A DNA stretch of 50,992 bases from SYHX01 sp049317645 (lineage in GTDB: Bacteria; Bacteroidota; Bacteroidia; UBA7662). The notes under the pieces were generated by a model. It was not told where the DNA came from and ran no database searches. It saw nothing but the letters and a program-made list of their open reading frames with translations. The position numbers were made by a program, and so were the translations under genes. Of the stretch, positions 42,975 to 49,366 are shown piece after piece; the first letter of the stretch is position 1, and each line of letters begins with the position of its first letter. The stretch is from assembly GCA_049317645.1 (NCBI GenBank), contig JBMOHV010000002.1, positions 1 through 50,992 of the forward strand, written 5' to 3'.

Positions 42975-43040
42975 GGTTTGAGCTTTGGAGTGGTTGTACT
43001 TTGTTTTATTGAAACCTATTTTCTTAAAACGATTGGAACC

Positions 43041-43544
43041 TTAGCAACAACCGCTACCCGGCTTGCAACGACCCACAACGGGGGCCTGGGACATTGGTTG
43101 GGGTATGGCCTCTTCAACGGGGCTCATCGAGCTCGAGGTTTCCTCCAAAATGGGCACCCCACAGCGATCCTGGGCCAAGCAATTGGTTTGCAGGGGCTGC
43201 AGAGCAAGAACACCCTCTATGATTTCCACGCCGTACCTTTCGATGGTCTTCCCCTGGTATTCGATCTCCACTTCGTGGTTATCCCATTCCATCCAGTCCT
43301 CTGATTCACGAACAATGCGCAAGAGTTTGGAAGGATCCAAACGATGATCCACATCGCCAGCGACCCATAACTGAAGTTGAATGCGGCGCTCCAAGCGGTG
43401 AGTGCCTCCGCAATCCACGAAACGACGTGTCATTAAGGCGACTTCGGTAACATGGGCATGGGCGGGGACAAAACTTCCATCTGGCAAGGCCCAACGAAGT
43501 TCGCTCAGCGTGGCAAGGGTCTGAAGAAAGGACTGAATTTTCAT
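43041..43544 (-). CDS. DUF6428-like protein of ars operons
   Basis: A 167-residue soluble protein resembling DUF6428, a family I know from Bacteroidota arsenic operons. Features: a short helical start (KIQSFLQTLATLSELRWALPDGS), two His in PAHAHVTEVALMTRRFVDCGG, a central beta-rich part with WVAGDVDHRLDPSKLLRI and WDNHEVEIEYQGKTIERYG, and a Cys-rich tail CKPGSGCC. The His, Asp and Cys residues could bind a metal or metalloid, which is an inference. It starts 81 bases after the arsR stop. Function has not been established to my knowledge. Confidence 0.78.
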   Translation of the reverse strand: MKIQSFLQTLATLSELRWALPDGSFVPAHAHVTEVALMTRRFVDCGGTHRLERRIQLQLWVAGDVDHRLDPSKLLRIVRESEDWMEWDNHEVEIEYQGKTIERYGVEIIEGVLALQPLQTNCLAQDRCGVPILEETSSSMSPVEEAIPQPMSQAPVVGRCKPGSGCC

Positions 43545-43625
43545 GGTTACAACAATAAATATATATTTTGTTTGGTCAAATTGTTTGGTCCATCAAATCG
43601 GGGGCTTTCTACGGCTTTTTGGGTC

Positions 43626-43961
43626 TTAAACACAACCTTTTTGGGAACAGGCTTCGGTTTGTTCGTGCATTTGATGCAAGTAATTGCGGAGCATTTCGGT
43701 GAGCTCGGGGTTCACCCAATAACAGATGGATTGACCGGCGATGTCCCCAACAATGAATCCAACGGATTGAAGAATGCGCAGGTGCCGAGAAACGGTGGGT
43801 TGAGCCAGTGGCAATTCATGCACCAAATCACCGGCGATGCAGCGATCCTGCGCCAAGAGATGTTCCACAATGGCCAAGCGAGCGGGATGACCCAAGGCCT
43901 TGAAAACATCCGCCCTTTGGAGAAGGGTCGGGGGGTAATGCTCGGTTTTGGTGAGTCCCAT
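43626..43961 (-). CDS. arsR: ArsR family metalloregulator
   Basis: A 111-residue winged-helix repressor. The helix-turn-helix is LAQPTVSRHLRILQSVG at about 52-68, preceded by RADVFKALGHPARLAIVEHLL. Candidate arsenite ligands are C41 (in DRCIAGDL, replacing the usual CVCDL pattern) and the tail cysteines C105 and C110 (ACSQKGCV). ArsR proteins release the promoter on binding arsenite or related metalloids. The frame is open further upstream, but that part lies in the promoter region; ATG 43961 gives a normal-length protein. It is the first gene of the ars set and probably represses its own operon through the palindromes at 44021-44047. Confidence 0.93.
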   Translation of the reverse strand: MGLTKTEHYPPTLLQRADVFKALGHPARLAIVEHLLAQDRCIAGDLVHELPLAQPTVSRHLRILQSVGFIVGDIAGQSICYWVNPELTEMLRNYLHQMHEQTEACSQKGCV

Positions 43962-44015
43962 GGCTTCAAATGGTTGAGAATGATCGAGGGCTGCGTCGCT
44001 GGATGTTTTGGAATG

Positions 44016-44046
44016 CAAAGATATTGCTAAATAGCAATATTGCAAT
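44016..44046 (-). promoter_or_regulatory. Promoter of the ars operon
   Basis: On the minus strand ATTG (44046-44043), a 19-base spacer and TATCTTTG (44023-44016) match TTTG-N19-21-TAnnTTTG with a single mismatch in the -33 box. The start would be near 44010, about 50 bases before the arsR ATG. Confidence 0.65.
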
Positions 44047-44047
44047 A
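44021..44047. promoter_or_regulatory. Palindromic operator of the ars operon
   Basis: A 20-bp palindrome (ATATTGCT-AAAT-AGCAATAT, 44021-44040) fills the space between the -33 and -7 boxes. It runs into a second perfect 10-bp palindrome, TATTGCAATA (44038-44047), that covers the -33 box. The shared half-site is ATTGC. Its placement is ideal for repression by ArsR, the product of the first gene. Confidence 0.65.
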
Positions 44048-44050
44048 CAA

Positions 44051-44083
44051 GGCCTTGGATTCTTTGAAAATGGCCTTGGATTC
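44051..44083. repeat. 12-bp direct repeat in the arsR-VIT intergenic region
   Basis: GGCCTTGGATTC occurs at 44051-44062 and again at 44072-44083, with a start-to-start distance of 21 bp, two turns of the helix. It lies just outside the ars operator. It could be a site for a dimeric regulator of either divergent gene. Confidence 0.6.
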
Positions 44084-44191
44084 CTCGGAGGTCGCTTTTC
44101 TTCAAATAAATAAAGCTTTGACTGCGTTCCGATTGCATCTTCGTGACATAACAAGGCCTTTCAACCCTCGCTCCACTTAAACCCTGGCCCC

Positions 44192-44893
44192 ATGATTAAC
44201 CCGACCCAATTGCCTTTTGAACATTATATACACCGCAGCAACTGGCTTCGTGCGGCGGTCCTGGGCGCCAACGATGGGATTATTTCGATCGCCAGTCTTG
44301 CGGTGGGGATTGCCTCGGCAGGCACCGAGCGATCGGATGTTCTGCTAGCCACTGTGGCGGGTTTGGTAGCGGGAGCATTGTCCATGGCGGCCGGGGAATA
44401 TGTTTCGGTGAGCGCGCAGACCGATATTGAGCAAGCCGATATTGAACGCGAAAAAGTTGAACTCGCGACCATGCCTGACCAAGAACTAGCCTTGTTGGCC
44501 GATATCTACCGCAAAAGAGGATTGAGCCCCGCCACTGCCATGCAGGTAGCGGTCGAACTCACCGAAAAAGATGCTTTGGGAGCCCATGTTCGGGATGAAT
44601 TGGGCATCAACGATGTTTCGCAGGCCAAGCCCCTGCTGGCTTCGGTGGCATCAGGGGCGGCCTTTTGTGCGGGGGGCTTTCTGCCCTTTTTGGTAGGAAT
44701 GTTATGCCCTATGCCTTTCATGAGCTTGGGGCTGTACCTCACCACCATGGTGGCCTTGTTGGTGCTGGGTTATGCATCGGCGCGGGTGGGCGGTTCCAGT
44801 CCCGCCAAGGCCATGGGGCGGATCGTGATTTGGGGCAGCCTCGCGATGGGCGCCTCGGCCCTGGTGGGTCAATTGTTTGGGGTCACACTTTGA
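44192..44893 (+). CDS. VIT1/CCC1-family metal transporter
   Basis: A 233-residue membrane protein of the vacuolar iron transporter family, which moves Fe2+ or Mn2+, by proton antiport in studied members. The first helix block WLRAAVLGANDGIISIASLAVG carries the conserved Asp-Gly. Next is LVAGALSMAAGEYVSVSAQTDIEQAD with the metal-site Glu, then a cytoplasmic Glu-rich helical domain (DIEREKVELATMPDQEL, about 80-125), then three helices to the end. It is divergent from the ars operon, with a 230-base shared region. The last 11 bases overlap the convergent aldehyde dehydrogenase gene. Confidence 0.9.
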   Translation: MINPTQLPFEHYIHRSNWLRAAVLGANDGIISIASLAVGIASAGTERSDVLLATVAGLVAGALSMAAGEYVSVSAQTDIEQADIEREKVELATMPDQELALLADIYRKRGLSPATAMQVAVELTEKDALGAHVRDELGINDVSQAKPLLASVASGAAFCAGGFLPFLVGMLCPMPFMSLGLYLTTMVALLVLGYASARVGGSSPAKAMGRIVIWGSLAMGASALVGQLFGVTL

Positions 44894-46349
44894 TGCAAAC
44901 ATTGGTGGACTCCGTAAAAAAGCGGAGGGATTCCACGCCACCTTCGCGTCCGATTCCCGAGGCTTTGGCCCCTCCAAAGGGGGTCCGCAAATCCCGGATC
45001 ATCCAACAATTCACCCATACCAACCCAAATTTGAGTTGCTGAGCAACCCGATGGGCCCGGCTGAGATCCGAAGTCCAGACCTGGGCTGCCAAACCAAAGG
45101 GGGTTCCGTTGGCCAGAGCCAAGGCTTCGCCTTCGTCCTCAAAAGGCTGTAGGGTCACCACCGGACCAAAAATTTCCTCCTGGTTGGTTCGACAGGTGTT
45201 ATCGAGACCCTCGATGACCGTGGGTTCCATGAAGAAACCATCCCGGCAAGAACCATCCGGATGTAGGCGGTTTCCACCGCACAAAACGGTCCCACCCTCT
45301 TCGCGAGCCAATTGAACATAGCCCAGGACTTTGTGGAGGTGTCCTTCGGATACTAACGCACCCAGGTTCACCTGTTCCCGCGGATCCCCCACCGTCAAGG
45401 CTTTGACTTTGGCCAAAAAAAGATCGCGGAATGTGTTATAAATCGGTTGTTGAATCAAAATGCGGGAACCGCACAAACAAATTTCGCCTTGGTTGGTAAA
45501 GGCGGCTCGAACAGCGGTTTCCACCGCCTGCTCCAAATCGGCATCCGCAAAGACGATGTTTGGGTTTTTGCCACCCAGCTCCAAGGACATTTTTTTGAAG
45601 AGGGGGGCGGCGAGGCCGGCGATGCGGGCCCCCGTCACCGTACCGCCCGTAAAGCTGATGACCGGAGTACGCGGGTCCGTTATCAACGGCTCCCCGGCCC
45701 GCAGACCGGTGCCATGCACCAGGTTCACCACCCCCGGTGGTACGCCGGCCTCCCCGCACAATTTTCCCAAGAGATACGCTGTCAAAGGCGTGAGCTCGCT
45801 AGGCTTGGCCACCACAGTATTGCCCGCAGCCAAAGCAGGGGCGATCTTCCAGGTCAACAGATACAGCGGCAAATTCCATGGAGAAATGCAGGCCACCACC
45901 CCGATGGGCTGCCGCAACGTAATGTTCAAATGCCCCCCGCTGACCGGCTGGGACTCGGAGCTAAACGTCCGAATTGATGCCGCAAAAAACCGAAAATTGT
46001 CCACGGCTCGGGGGATATCCGTCCGGCTCGCCAGGCTGACCGGCTTGCCCTGATCGGCACTCTCGGCGGCGGCAAGCTCTTCGGCATGCCCTTCAATCAA
46101 ATCCGCCAAACGATGCAACAAGGCAGCTCGCTTTTCGACCGCCATCCCGGACCAGGCCGGAAAGGCCGCCGCCGCCGCCTCCACCGCCATCGCAATATCG
46201 GATGCATCCGAATCCGGAAAACGCCCCATAACCTGCCCAGTCGAGGGGTTGACATTCTCCAACCAAGCTCCCTTGGCGGCAGGCTGCATGCAACCATTCA
46301 CATAATTCAGGATGTCCTCCCCCTCGGTCCACAAGCGCTGTTTCATCAT
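44883..46349 (-). CDS. Aldehyde dehydrogenase family protein
   Basis: A 488-residue NAD(P)-dependent aldehyde dehydrogenase. Key residues: N159 in ISPWNLPL, the cofactor loop FTGGTVTG, general base E257 in MSLELGGKNP and nucleophile C291 in NQGEICLCGSR. The second Cys two residues on (C293) is less common. The overall pattern is closest to 2-hydroxymuconic semialdehyde or betaine-aldehyde-type enzymes, but the substrate cannot be fixed. Two adjacent ATGs (46349, 46346) are possible starts. It has no obvious operon partner: upstream lies the AT-rich toxin-antitoxin segment, and downstream it overlaps the VIT gene. Confidence 0.93.
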   Translation of the reverse strand: MMKQRLWTEGEDILNYVNGCMQPAAKGAWLENVNPSTGQVMGRFPDSDASDIAMAVEAAAAAFPAWSGMAVEKRAALLHRLADLIEGHAEELAAAESADQGKPVSLASRTDIPRAVDNFRFFAASIRTFSSESQPVSGGHLNITLRQPIGVVACISPWNLPLYLLTWKIAPALAAGNTVVAKPSELTPLTAYLLGKLCGEAGVPPGVVNLVHGTGLRAGEPLITDPRTPVISFTGGTVTGARIAGLAAPLFKKMSLELGGKNPNIVFADADLEQAVETAVRAAFTNQGEICLCGSRILIQQPIYNTFRDLFLAKVKALTVGDPREQVNLGALVSEGHLHKVLGYVQLAREEGGTVLCGGNRLHPDGSCRDGFFMEPTVIEGLDNTCRTNQEEIFGPVVTLQPFEDEGEALALANGTPFGLAAQVWTSDLSRAHRVAQQLKFGLVWVNCWMIRDLRTPFGGAKASGIGREGGVESLRFFTESTNVCIKV

Positions 46350-46533
46350 CTTAACTCTATATAATTGAACTATTTAAAAAGACCAAAAGTGATACTAAAA
46401 GCTACGGCACAATTGGCGATGCACTGTTTTCCATTATCTACTGTCTTTGTTAGTTGGTATAAATCTATGCATATTATATTCTTTCGCTAGGCCTTATTGG
46501 TCGTTACCCTATAGCCAGTGCTATCTGTTGTCA
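46350..46533. other. AT-rich spacer between the antitoxin gene and the aldehyde dehydrogenase gene
   Basis: A 184-base gap, clearly richer in A+T than the neighbouring enzyme gene. It holds a small hairpin (ATAGC / GCTAT, 46511-46524) just past the antitoxin stop, which lacks a T-run. TTAACTCT at 46351-46358 recurs at 47341-47348. No convincing ORF or promoter was found. Confidence 0.5.
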
Positions 46534-46836
46534 CTACAGCTGTAGGGTCAATTTTAAATGTCCGCCAAGTCCTTGTTGAATTATTTTCATAAGGGTAGAA
46601 AGGCGAATGTCAGAAGAGTTGTTTTCGATGCGAGAAATGTATGATTTGTTAGTCCCACATTTTTCAGCAAGTTCCTCCTGAGTCATTCCAAGTTTTTTCC
46701 TTGCTTCCTCAAGCAGAACGCCAAGTCGAAAGGATTCAAATTGCTGCTCCCATTGTTCACGTTTTGGCTGTCCCTTTTTGCCATACTTCTTGTCAAGTAT
46801 TTGGTCAAAGGTTGTGATTTTACTATTTGTTTTCAT
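46534..46836 (-). CDS. HigA-type antitoxin (XRE helix-turn-helix)
   Basis: A 100-residue DNA-binding protein. An N-terminal Lys-rich stretch (residues 1-35) precedes the XRE/Cro-type HTH (about 40-92: LLEEARKKLGMTQEELAEKC and SYISRIENNSSDIRLSTLMKI). The end GGHLKLTLQL is typical of HigA partners of phage Gp49-like toxins. It would neutralise the HigB-like toxin and repress the operon. Its start lies 14 bases inside the toxin gene, so the order is toxin first, the usual order for higBA. The gene is markedly AT-rich compared with the surroundings, which suggests transfer. Confidence 0.9.
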   Translation of the reverse strand: MKTNSKITTFDQILDKKYGKKGQPKREQWEQQFESFRLGVLLEEARKKLGMTQEELAEKCGTNKSYISRIENNSSDIRLSTLMKIIQQGLGGHLKLTLQL

Positions 46837-47164
46837 TTTGATATTCCTCCATTATTTTAAGTGCTTTTTCTAATTCTTGTTTTGGTGTCTTTTGAGATTT
46901 CTTGTGAAATGCATTTCCAAGAACAACCAAATTGCCTTTGTCAAAGAAGGAGAAAATGCGATAAATATTTCTACCAACTTCTACTCGGATTTCGTAAAGT
47001 CCATTGGTGCCTTCTAAATGCTTAAAATACTTTTCTGGAATATATTGAGTTACCTGAATTAGGTTTAGTGTCCATTCGATTTTCGTTTGCACGTTTTCGG
47101 GCTGCTTCTCGTAAAAGTCGAGAAAATAGTTTTTATAAGCAATTACTTGTCTGTCATCAGGCAC
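46823..47164 (-). CDS. HigB-like toxin (RelE/ParE superfamily, phage Gp49-like)
   Basis: A 113-residue protein. The start VIAYKNYFLDFYEKQPENVQ and the block LEGTNGLYEIRVEVGRNIYRIF then FFDKGNLVVLGNAFHKKSQKTPKQE are those of HigB-type ribosome-dependent mRNA interferases (Gp49-like). Lys and Arg residues in the final third serve as the catalytic basic patch in the family. The only start that keeps the family N terminus is GTG at 47164. That base coincides with the predicted transcription start, so the mRNA may have no leader. The gene is AT-rich. It overlaps the antitoxin gene by 14 bases. Confidence 0.9.
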   Translation of the reverse strand: MPDDRQVIAYKNYFLDFYEKQPENVQTKIEWTLNLIQVTQYIPEKYFKHLEGTNGLYEIRVEVGRNIYRIFSFFDKGNLVVLGNAFHKKSQKTPKQELEKALKIMEEYQNENK

Positions 47165-47168
47165 GATA

Positions 47169-47200
47169 CAAAGTTAACTATTCAGACAACTAATTCCAAA
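47169..47200 (-). promoter_or_regulatory. Consensus promoter of the higBA-type operon
   Basis: On the minus strand TTTG (47200-47197), a 20-base spacer and TAACTTTG (47176-47169) give a perfect match to the Bacteroidota pattern TTTG-N19-21-TAnnTTTG. The start of transcription falls at about 47163-47165, on the GTG start codon of the toxin gene at 47164-47162. Confidence 0.8.
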
Positions 47201-47458
47201 TTTATTTTTGCTGAATTTTCGAGAGATTAAGGTGTCTTTGGCCACCTTTTACTGAATTTTCTGATGCAAGAGCCTTGCTGCCTTCCCGGGATTTTGGGAT
47301 AGCCCACTTCATTCCAAATCAAACCTGGCCATTCGTCTTTTTAACTCTCGCACCGTCCAAGTGCCTTTGATGTATTCTATTTTAGAAAAACCTAGTTTAA
47401 TGAGTTAGAAATTTTTATGGGTTCAATGAAATTGGAATAGGATAATTTATTTACAATA

Positions 47459-47471
47459 TGCCCAAAGGGCA
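47459..47471 (-). terminator. Weak terminator-like hairpin after the SDR gene
   Basis: TGCCC / GGGCA with a 3-nt loop lies 35 bases after the SDR stop. On the minus strand it is followed by an AT-rich run (TATTGTAAATAAATT) but no continuous T-run. The stem is short; it may be weak or incidental. Confidence 0.35.
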
Positions 47472-47505
47472 CAGTCCGTACATTTCCGGAAATCGGCATG
47501 CATCC

Positions 47506-48294
47506 CTACAGATTCGGGGTACGCCCCCCGTCCACCGGCAAATTAATTCCCGTGATATAAGCGGCAGCAGGAGAGGCCAAAAAAGCAATGGCTGCGGCCA
47601 CTTCGTCCGGCGAACCAAAACGACCCGCTGGAATTTCTGCGAGCATTTCGTTTTGGATGTTCTCCACGCTGTGCCCCGTGGACGCCGCCTTGCCTTCGAT
47701 AATGGAAACCAAGCGTTGGGTCAACGTGGCACCTGGTAACACATTGTTAACCGTTATTCCAAAAGGAGCCAATTCCACCGAGAGGGTTTTGGACCAATTG
47801 GCCACCGCCGCGCGAATCGTATTGCTTACGCCCAGACCCCGTAGAGGCGCCTTCACCGAGGTGGATATGACATTGATAATTCGTCCGTAACCGGCCGCCT
47901 TCATGCCCGGTAACACCGCCCGCATTAGTTCGTGTGCCGCCAACAACTGCTGCCTCCAAGGAGCATCAAAGGCCTCGGCCGCCACCGCATGCAGAGCTCC
48001 AGCAGGCGGACCACCGCTGTTGTTCACCAAGATATGCACCTCTTCTTCTGAACCCCGTCCCCAAGACCCGTATCCATCCCGGATCTGCTGCAAATTCTGT
48101 AAATCCACCGCCCAAACCGCGTGCCCAGCACCGCTCAATTCTTTCAATCGCTGCTCCAGCGCCTCGGCGGTACGGGCAGCCATAACAATGCGTGCGCCCG
48201 ATGCGGCCAAAGCCTTGGCCGTAGCCCATCCAATGCCCTGACTGGCCCCGCAGACCAGGGCCGTTTTGCCTTCTAAATTTCCATAGGGTTGCAT
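47506..48294 (-). CDS. SDR family protein lacking the Tyr-x3-Lys pair
   Basis: A 262-residue Rossmann-fold protein of the short-chain dehydrogenase/reductase family. The cofactor site is LVCGASQGIGWATAKAL (residues about 12-28), with AARTAEALEQ suggesting NADP preference; NNSGGPPAGAL follows. At the active-site helix, where classical members have Tyr-x3-Lys, this protein reads LGVSNTIRAAVANWSKTLS, so neither Tyr nor Lys is at the expected place, while Ser-Asn-x2-Arg is. A group of SDR proteins related to FabG shares this feature. The end TGINLPVDGGRTPNL is normal. It starts 25 bases after the endonuclease III stop, so they are likely co-transcribed. Confidence 0.88.
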   Translation of the reverse strand: MQPYGNLEGKTALVCGASQGIGWATAKALAASGARIVMAARTAEALEQRLKELSGAGHAVWAVDLQNLQQIRDGYGSWGRGSEEEVHILVNNSGGPPAGALHAVAAEAFDAPWRQQLLAAHELMRAVLPGMKAAGYGRIINVISTSVKAPLRGLGVSNTIRAAVANWSKTLSVELAPFGITVNNVLPGATLTQRLVSIIEGKAASTGHSVENIQNEMLAEIPAGRFGSPDEVAAAIAFLASPAAAYITGINLPVDGGRTPNL

Positions 48295-48319
48295 TCGCTA
48301 AAAATACAACCCGCCCTGC

Positions 48320-48973
48320 CTACCCCGCCTTGGGACCTGAATTCCTGCGGAAATAAGCGCACCAATCCTGCAAACCACAATCCCCGCAGCGGGGATTCCG
48401 GGCCACACAAACCCGCCGACCGTGCAAAATCAGCCAATGATGGGCCTTTGGAACCAAAGACTCCGGGATATGCCGCATCAATTGAACCTCGGTGGCCAGC
48501 GGGGTTTTGGCACCGCGGGTCAATCCCAATCGGGCCGAAACCCGAAAAACATGGGTGTCCACAGCCATCGCAGCCTCCCCGTGGAGAACCGAAAGAATGA
48601 CATTGGCTGTTTTGCGACCCACCCCGGGCAAAGCCATTAAATCCTCCCTGGTCGAGGGAACCTCCCCCCCAAAGCGCTCCATCAATAGCTGGGCCAAGCC
48701 CGCCAAATGCCTGGCCTTGGCGTTGGGATACGAAATCGATGCTATTAGACCCCGAATGACCTCCTCCCCGGCCGCCGCCATCGTTGCCGCATCCGGCAAT
48801 CGGGCAAACAAGGATCTCGTCACGATGTTCACCCGTTTGTCGGTGCATTGGGCAGACAAAACCACCGCCACCAGCAACTCAAACGGGTTGCGGTACATCA
48901 ATTCCGTCTCCGCCTCCATTCCACTCTCCTCAAAATACCGAAGCACCCCGGCATAACGCTCTTTGATCGTCAT
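48320..48973 (-). CDS. nth: Endonuclease III (base excision repair glycosylase/AP lyase)
   Basis: A 217-residue DNA glycosylase that removes oxidised pyrimidines and nicks AP sites. The helix-hairpin-helix is LPGVGRKTAN (115-124) with catalytic K121. The catalytic Asp is D139 in AVDTHVFRVS. The four cysteines of the [4Fe-4S] cluster are C189, C196, C199 and C205, in the standard C-x6-C-x2-C-x5-C spacing. Length is normal. It lies 43 bases after the anti-sigma-like gene and 25 bases before the SDR gene. Confidence 0.96.
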   Translation of the reverse strand: MTIKERYAGVLRYFEESGMEAETELMYRNPFELLVAVVLSAQCTDKRVNIVTRSLFARLPDAATMAAAGEEVIRGLIASISYPNAKARHLAGLAQLLMERFGGEVPSTREDLMALPGVGRKTANVILSVLHGEAAMAVDTHVFRVSARLGLTRGAKTPLATEVQLMRHIPESLVPKAHHWLILHGRRVCVARNPRCGDCGLQDWCAYFRRNSGPKAG

Positions 48974-49016
48974 GCCCCAAAACTACCTCCAAGGCCCATT
49001 GGCCCCACCTCCCTAA

Positions 49017-49250
49017 TTAATCTAACATCAAATTGTCCAACCTTGCCAACACCGCAGGGGAAACGGCAGGTGATGGAGAAGGCTGTAAATCGGCGCGTAA
49101 CAAATTTAGCAAACCGCTGACAACGCGGTGTTCTTCTTGGAGCGCGGCATCGGAAATCAGGTGGTGCTCAAAGGCGCCCACCCGGTCCGCGGGCAATTCA
49201 TCAAAAACATACAAAAGAAGCTGTTCCTGGAGGGTCGTGTTTTCGTTCAT
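49017..49250 (-). CDS. Short anti-sigma-like protein without zinc-binding residues
   Basis: A 77-residue acidic protein. The start TTLQEQLLLYVFDELPADRVGAFEHHLISDAAL follows the pattern of zinc-finger anti-sigma domains (LLxYVxDELPxxRxxxFExHL), but the usual His-x3-Cys-x2-Cys residues are absent. There is no transmembrane segment; the rest is a Pro/Ser linker and a short helix. It follows the ECF sigma gene after 116 bases on the same strand, which supports a role as its soluble regulator; this is inferred. The frame is open to 49298, but ATG 49250 matches the domain start. Confidence 0.68.
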   Translation of the reverse strand: MNENTTLQEQLLLYVFDELPADRVGAFEHHLISDAALQEEHRVVSGLLNLLRADLQPSPSPAVSPAVLARLDNLMLD

Positions 49251-49307
49251 AGGCTGTTTTGTTCCTAATAACGAAGCATGCGCCGTTTTCTTATTCAAAA
49301 AATAAAA

Positions 49308-49332
49308 CCCTCCTCATGCCCCCTCCTCATGC
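49308..49332. repeat. 12-bp direct repeat between the sigma and anti-sigma-like genes
   Basis: CCCTCCTCATGC occurs at 49308-49319 and 49321-49332, separated by one C. It lies between the sigma factor stop and the anti-sigma-like start. A near-consensus -7 box with one extra T (TATTTTTTG on the minus strand) lies beside it. Confidence 0.6.
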
Positions 49333-49366
49333 ATCTCTGCCCAACCCGGGCCGCGCCAGCCCCCCC

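Larger units (their letters stand above)
47165..47505. other. 341-base non-coding region upstream of the toxin gene
   Basis: Mostly AT-rich and without a convincing ORF. It holds the toxin-antitoxin promoter (47169-47200) and a direct repeat CTGAATTTTC at 47211-47220 and 47252-47261. Between the two copies lies a hairpin, AAGGTG / CACCTT (47229-47248). TTAACTCT at 47341-47348 is also present, and a small GC hairpin (47459-47471) lies near the SDR gene end. The stretch 47280-47340 is less AT-rich, so a boundary of acquired DNA may lie near there. Confidence 0.55.

Noticed and set aside
42954..43304. 116-codon plus-strand ORF antisense to the DUF6428-like gene
   Set aside because: It overlaps a supported gene of the ars operon on the opposite strand and has no recognisable domain.
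46430..46530. Possible integron attC-like site near the toxin-antitoxin pair
   Set aside because: Short inverted segments exist, but the required paired core sites (RYYYAAC and GTTRRRY) could not be placed in a proper fold, and no integrase is present.
47229..47248. Terminator-like hairpin AAGGTG / CACCTT upstream of the toxin promoter
   Set aside because: No gene on either strand ends close enough, and there is no clean T-run on the minus strand; kept only as a note in the spacer entry.
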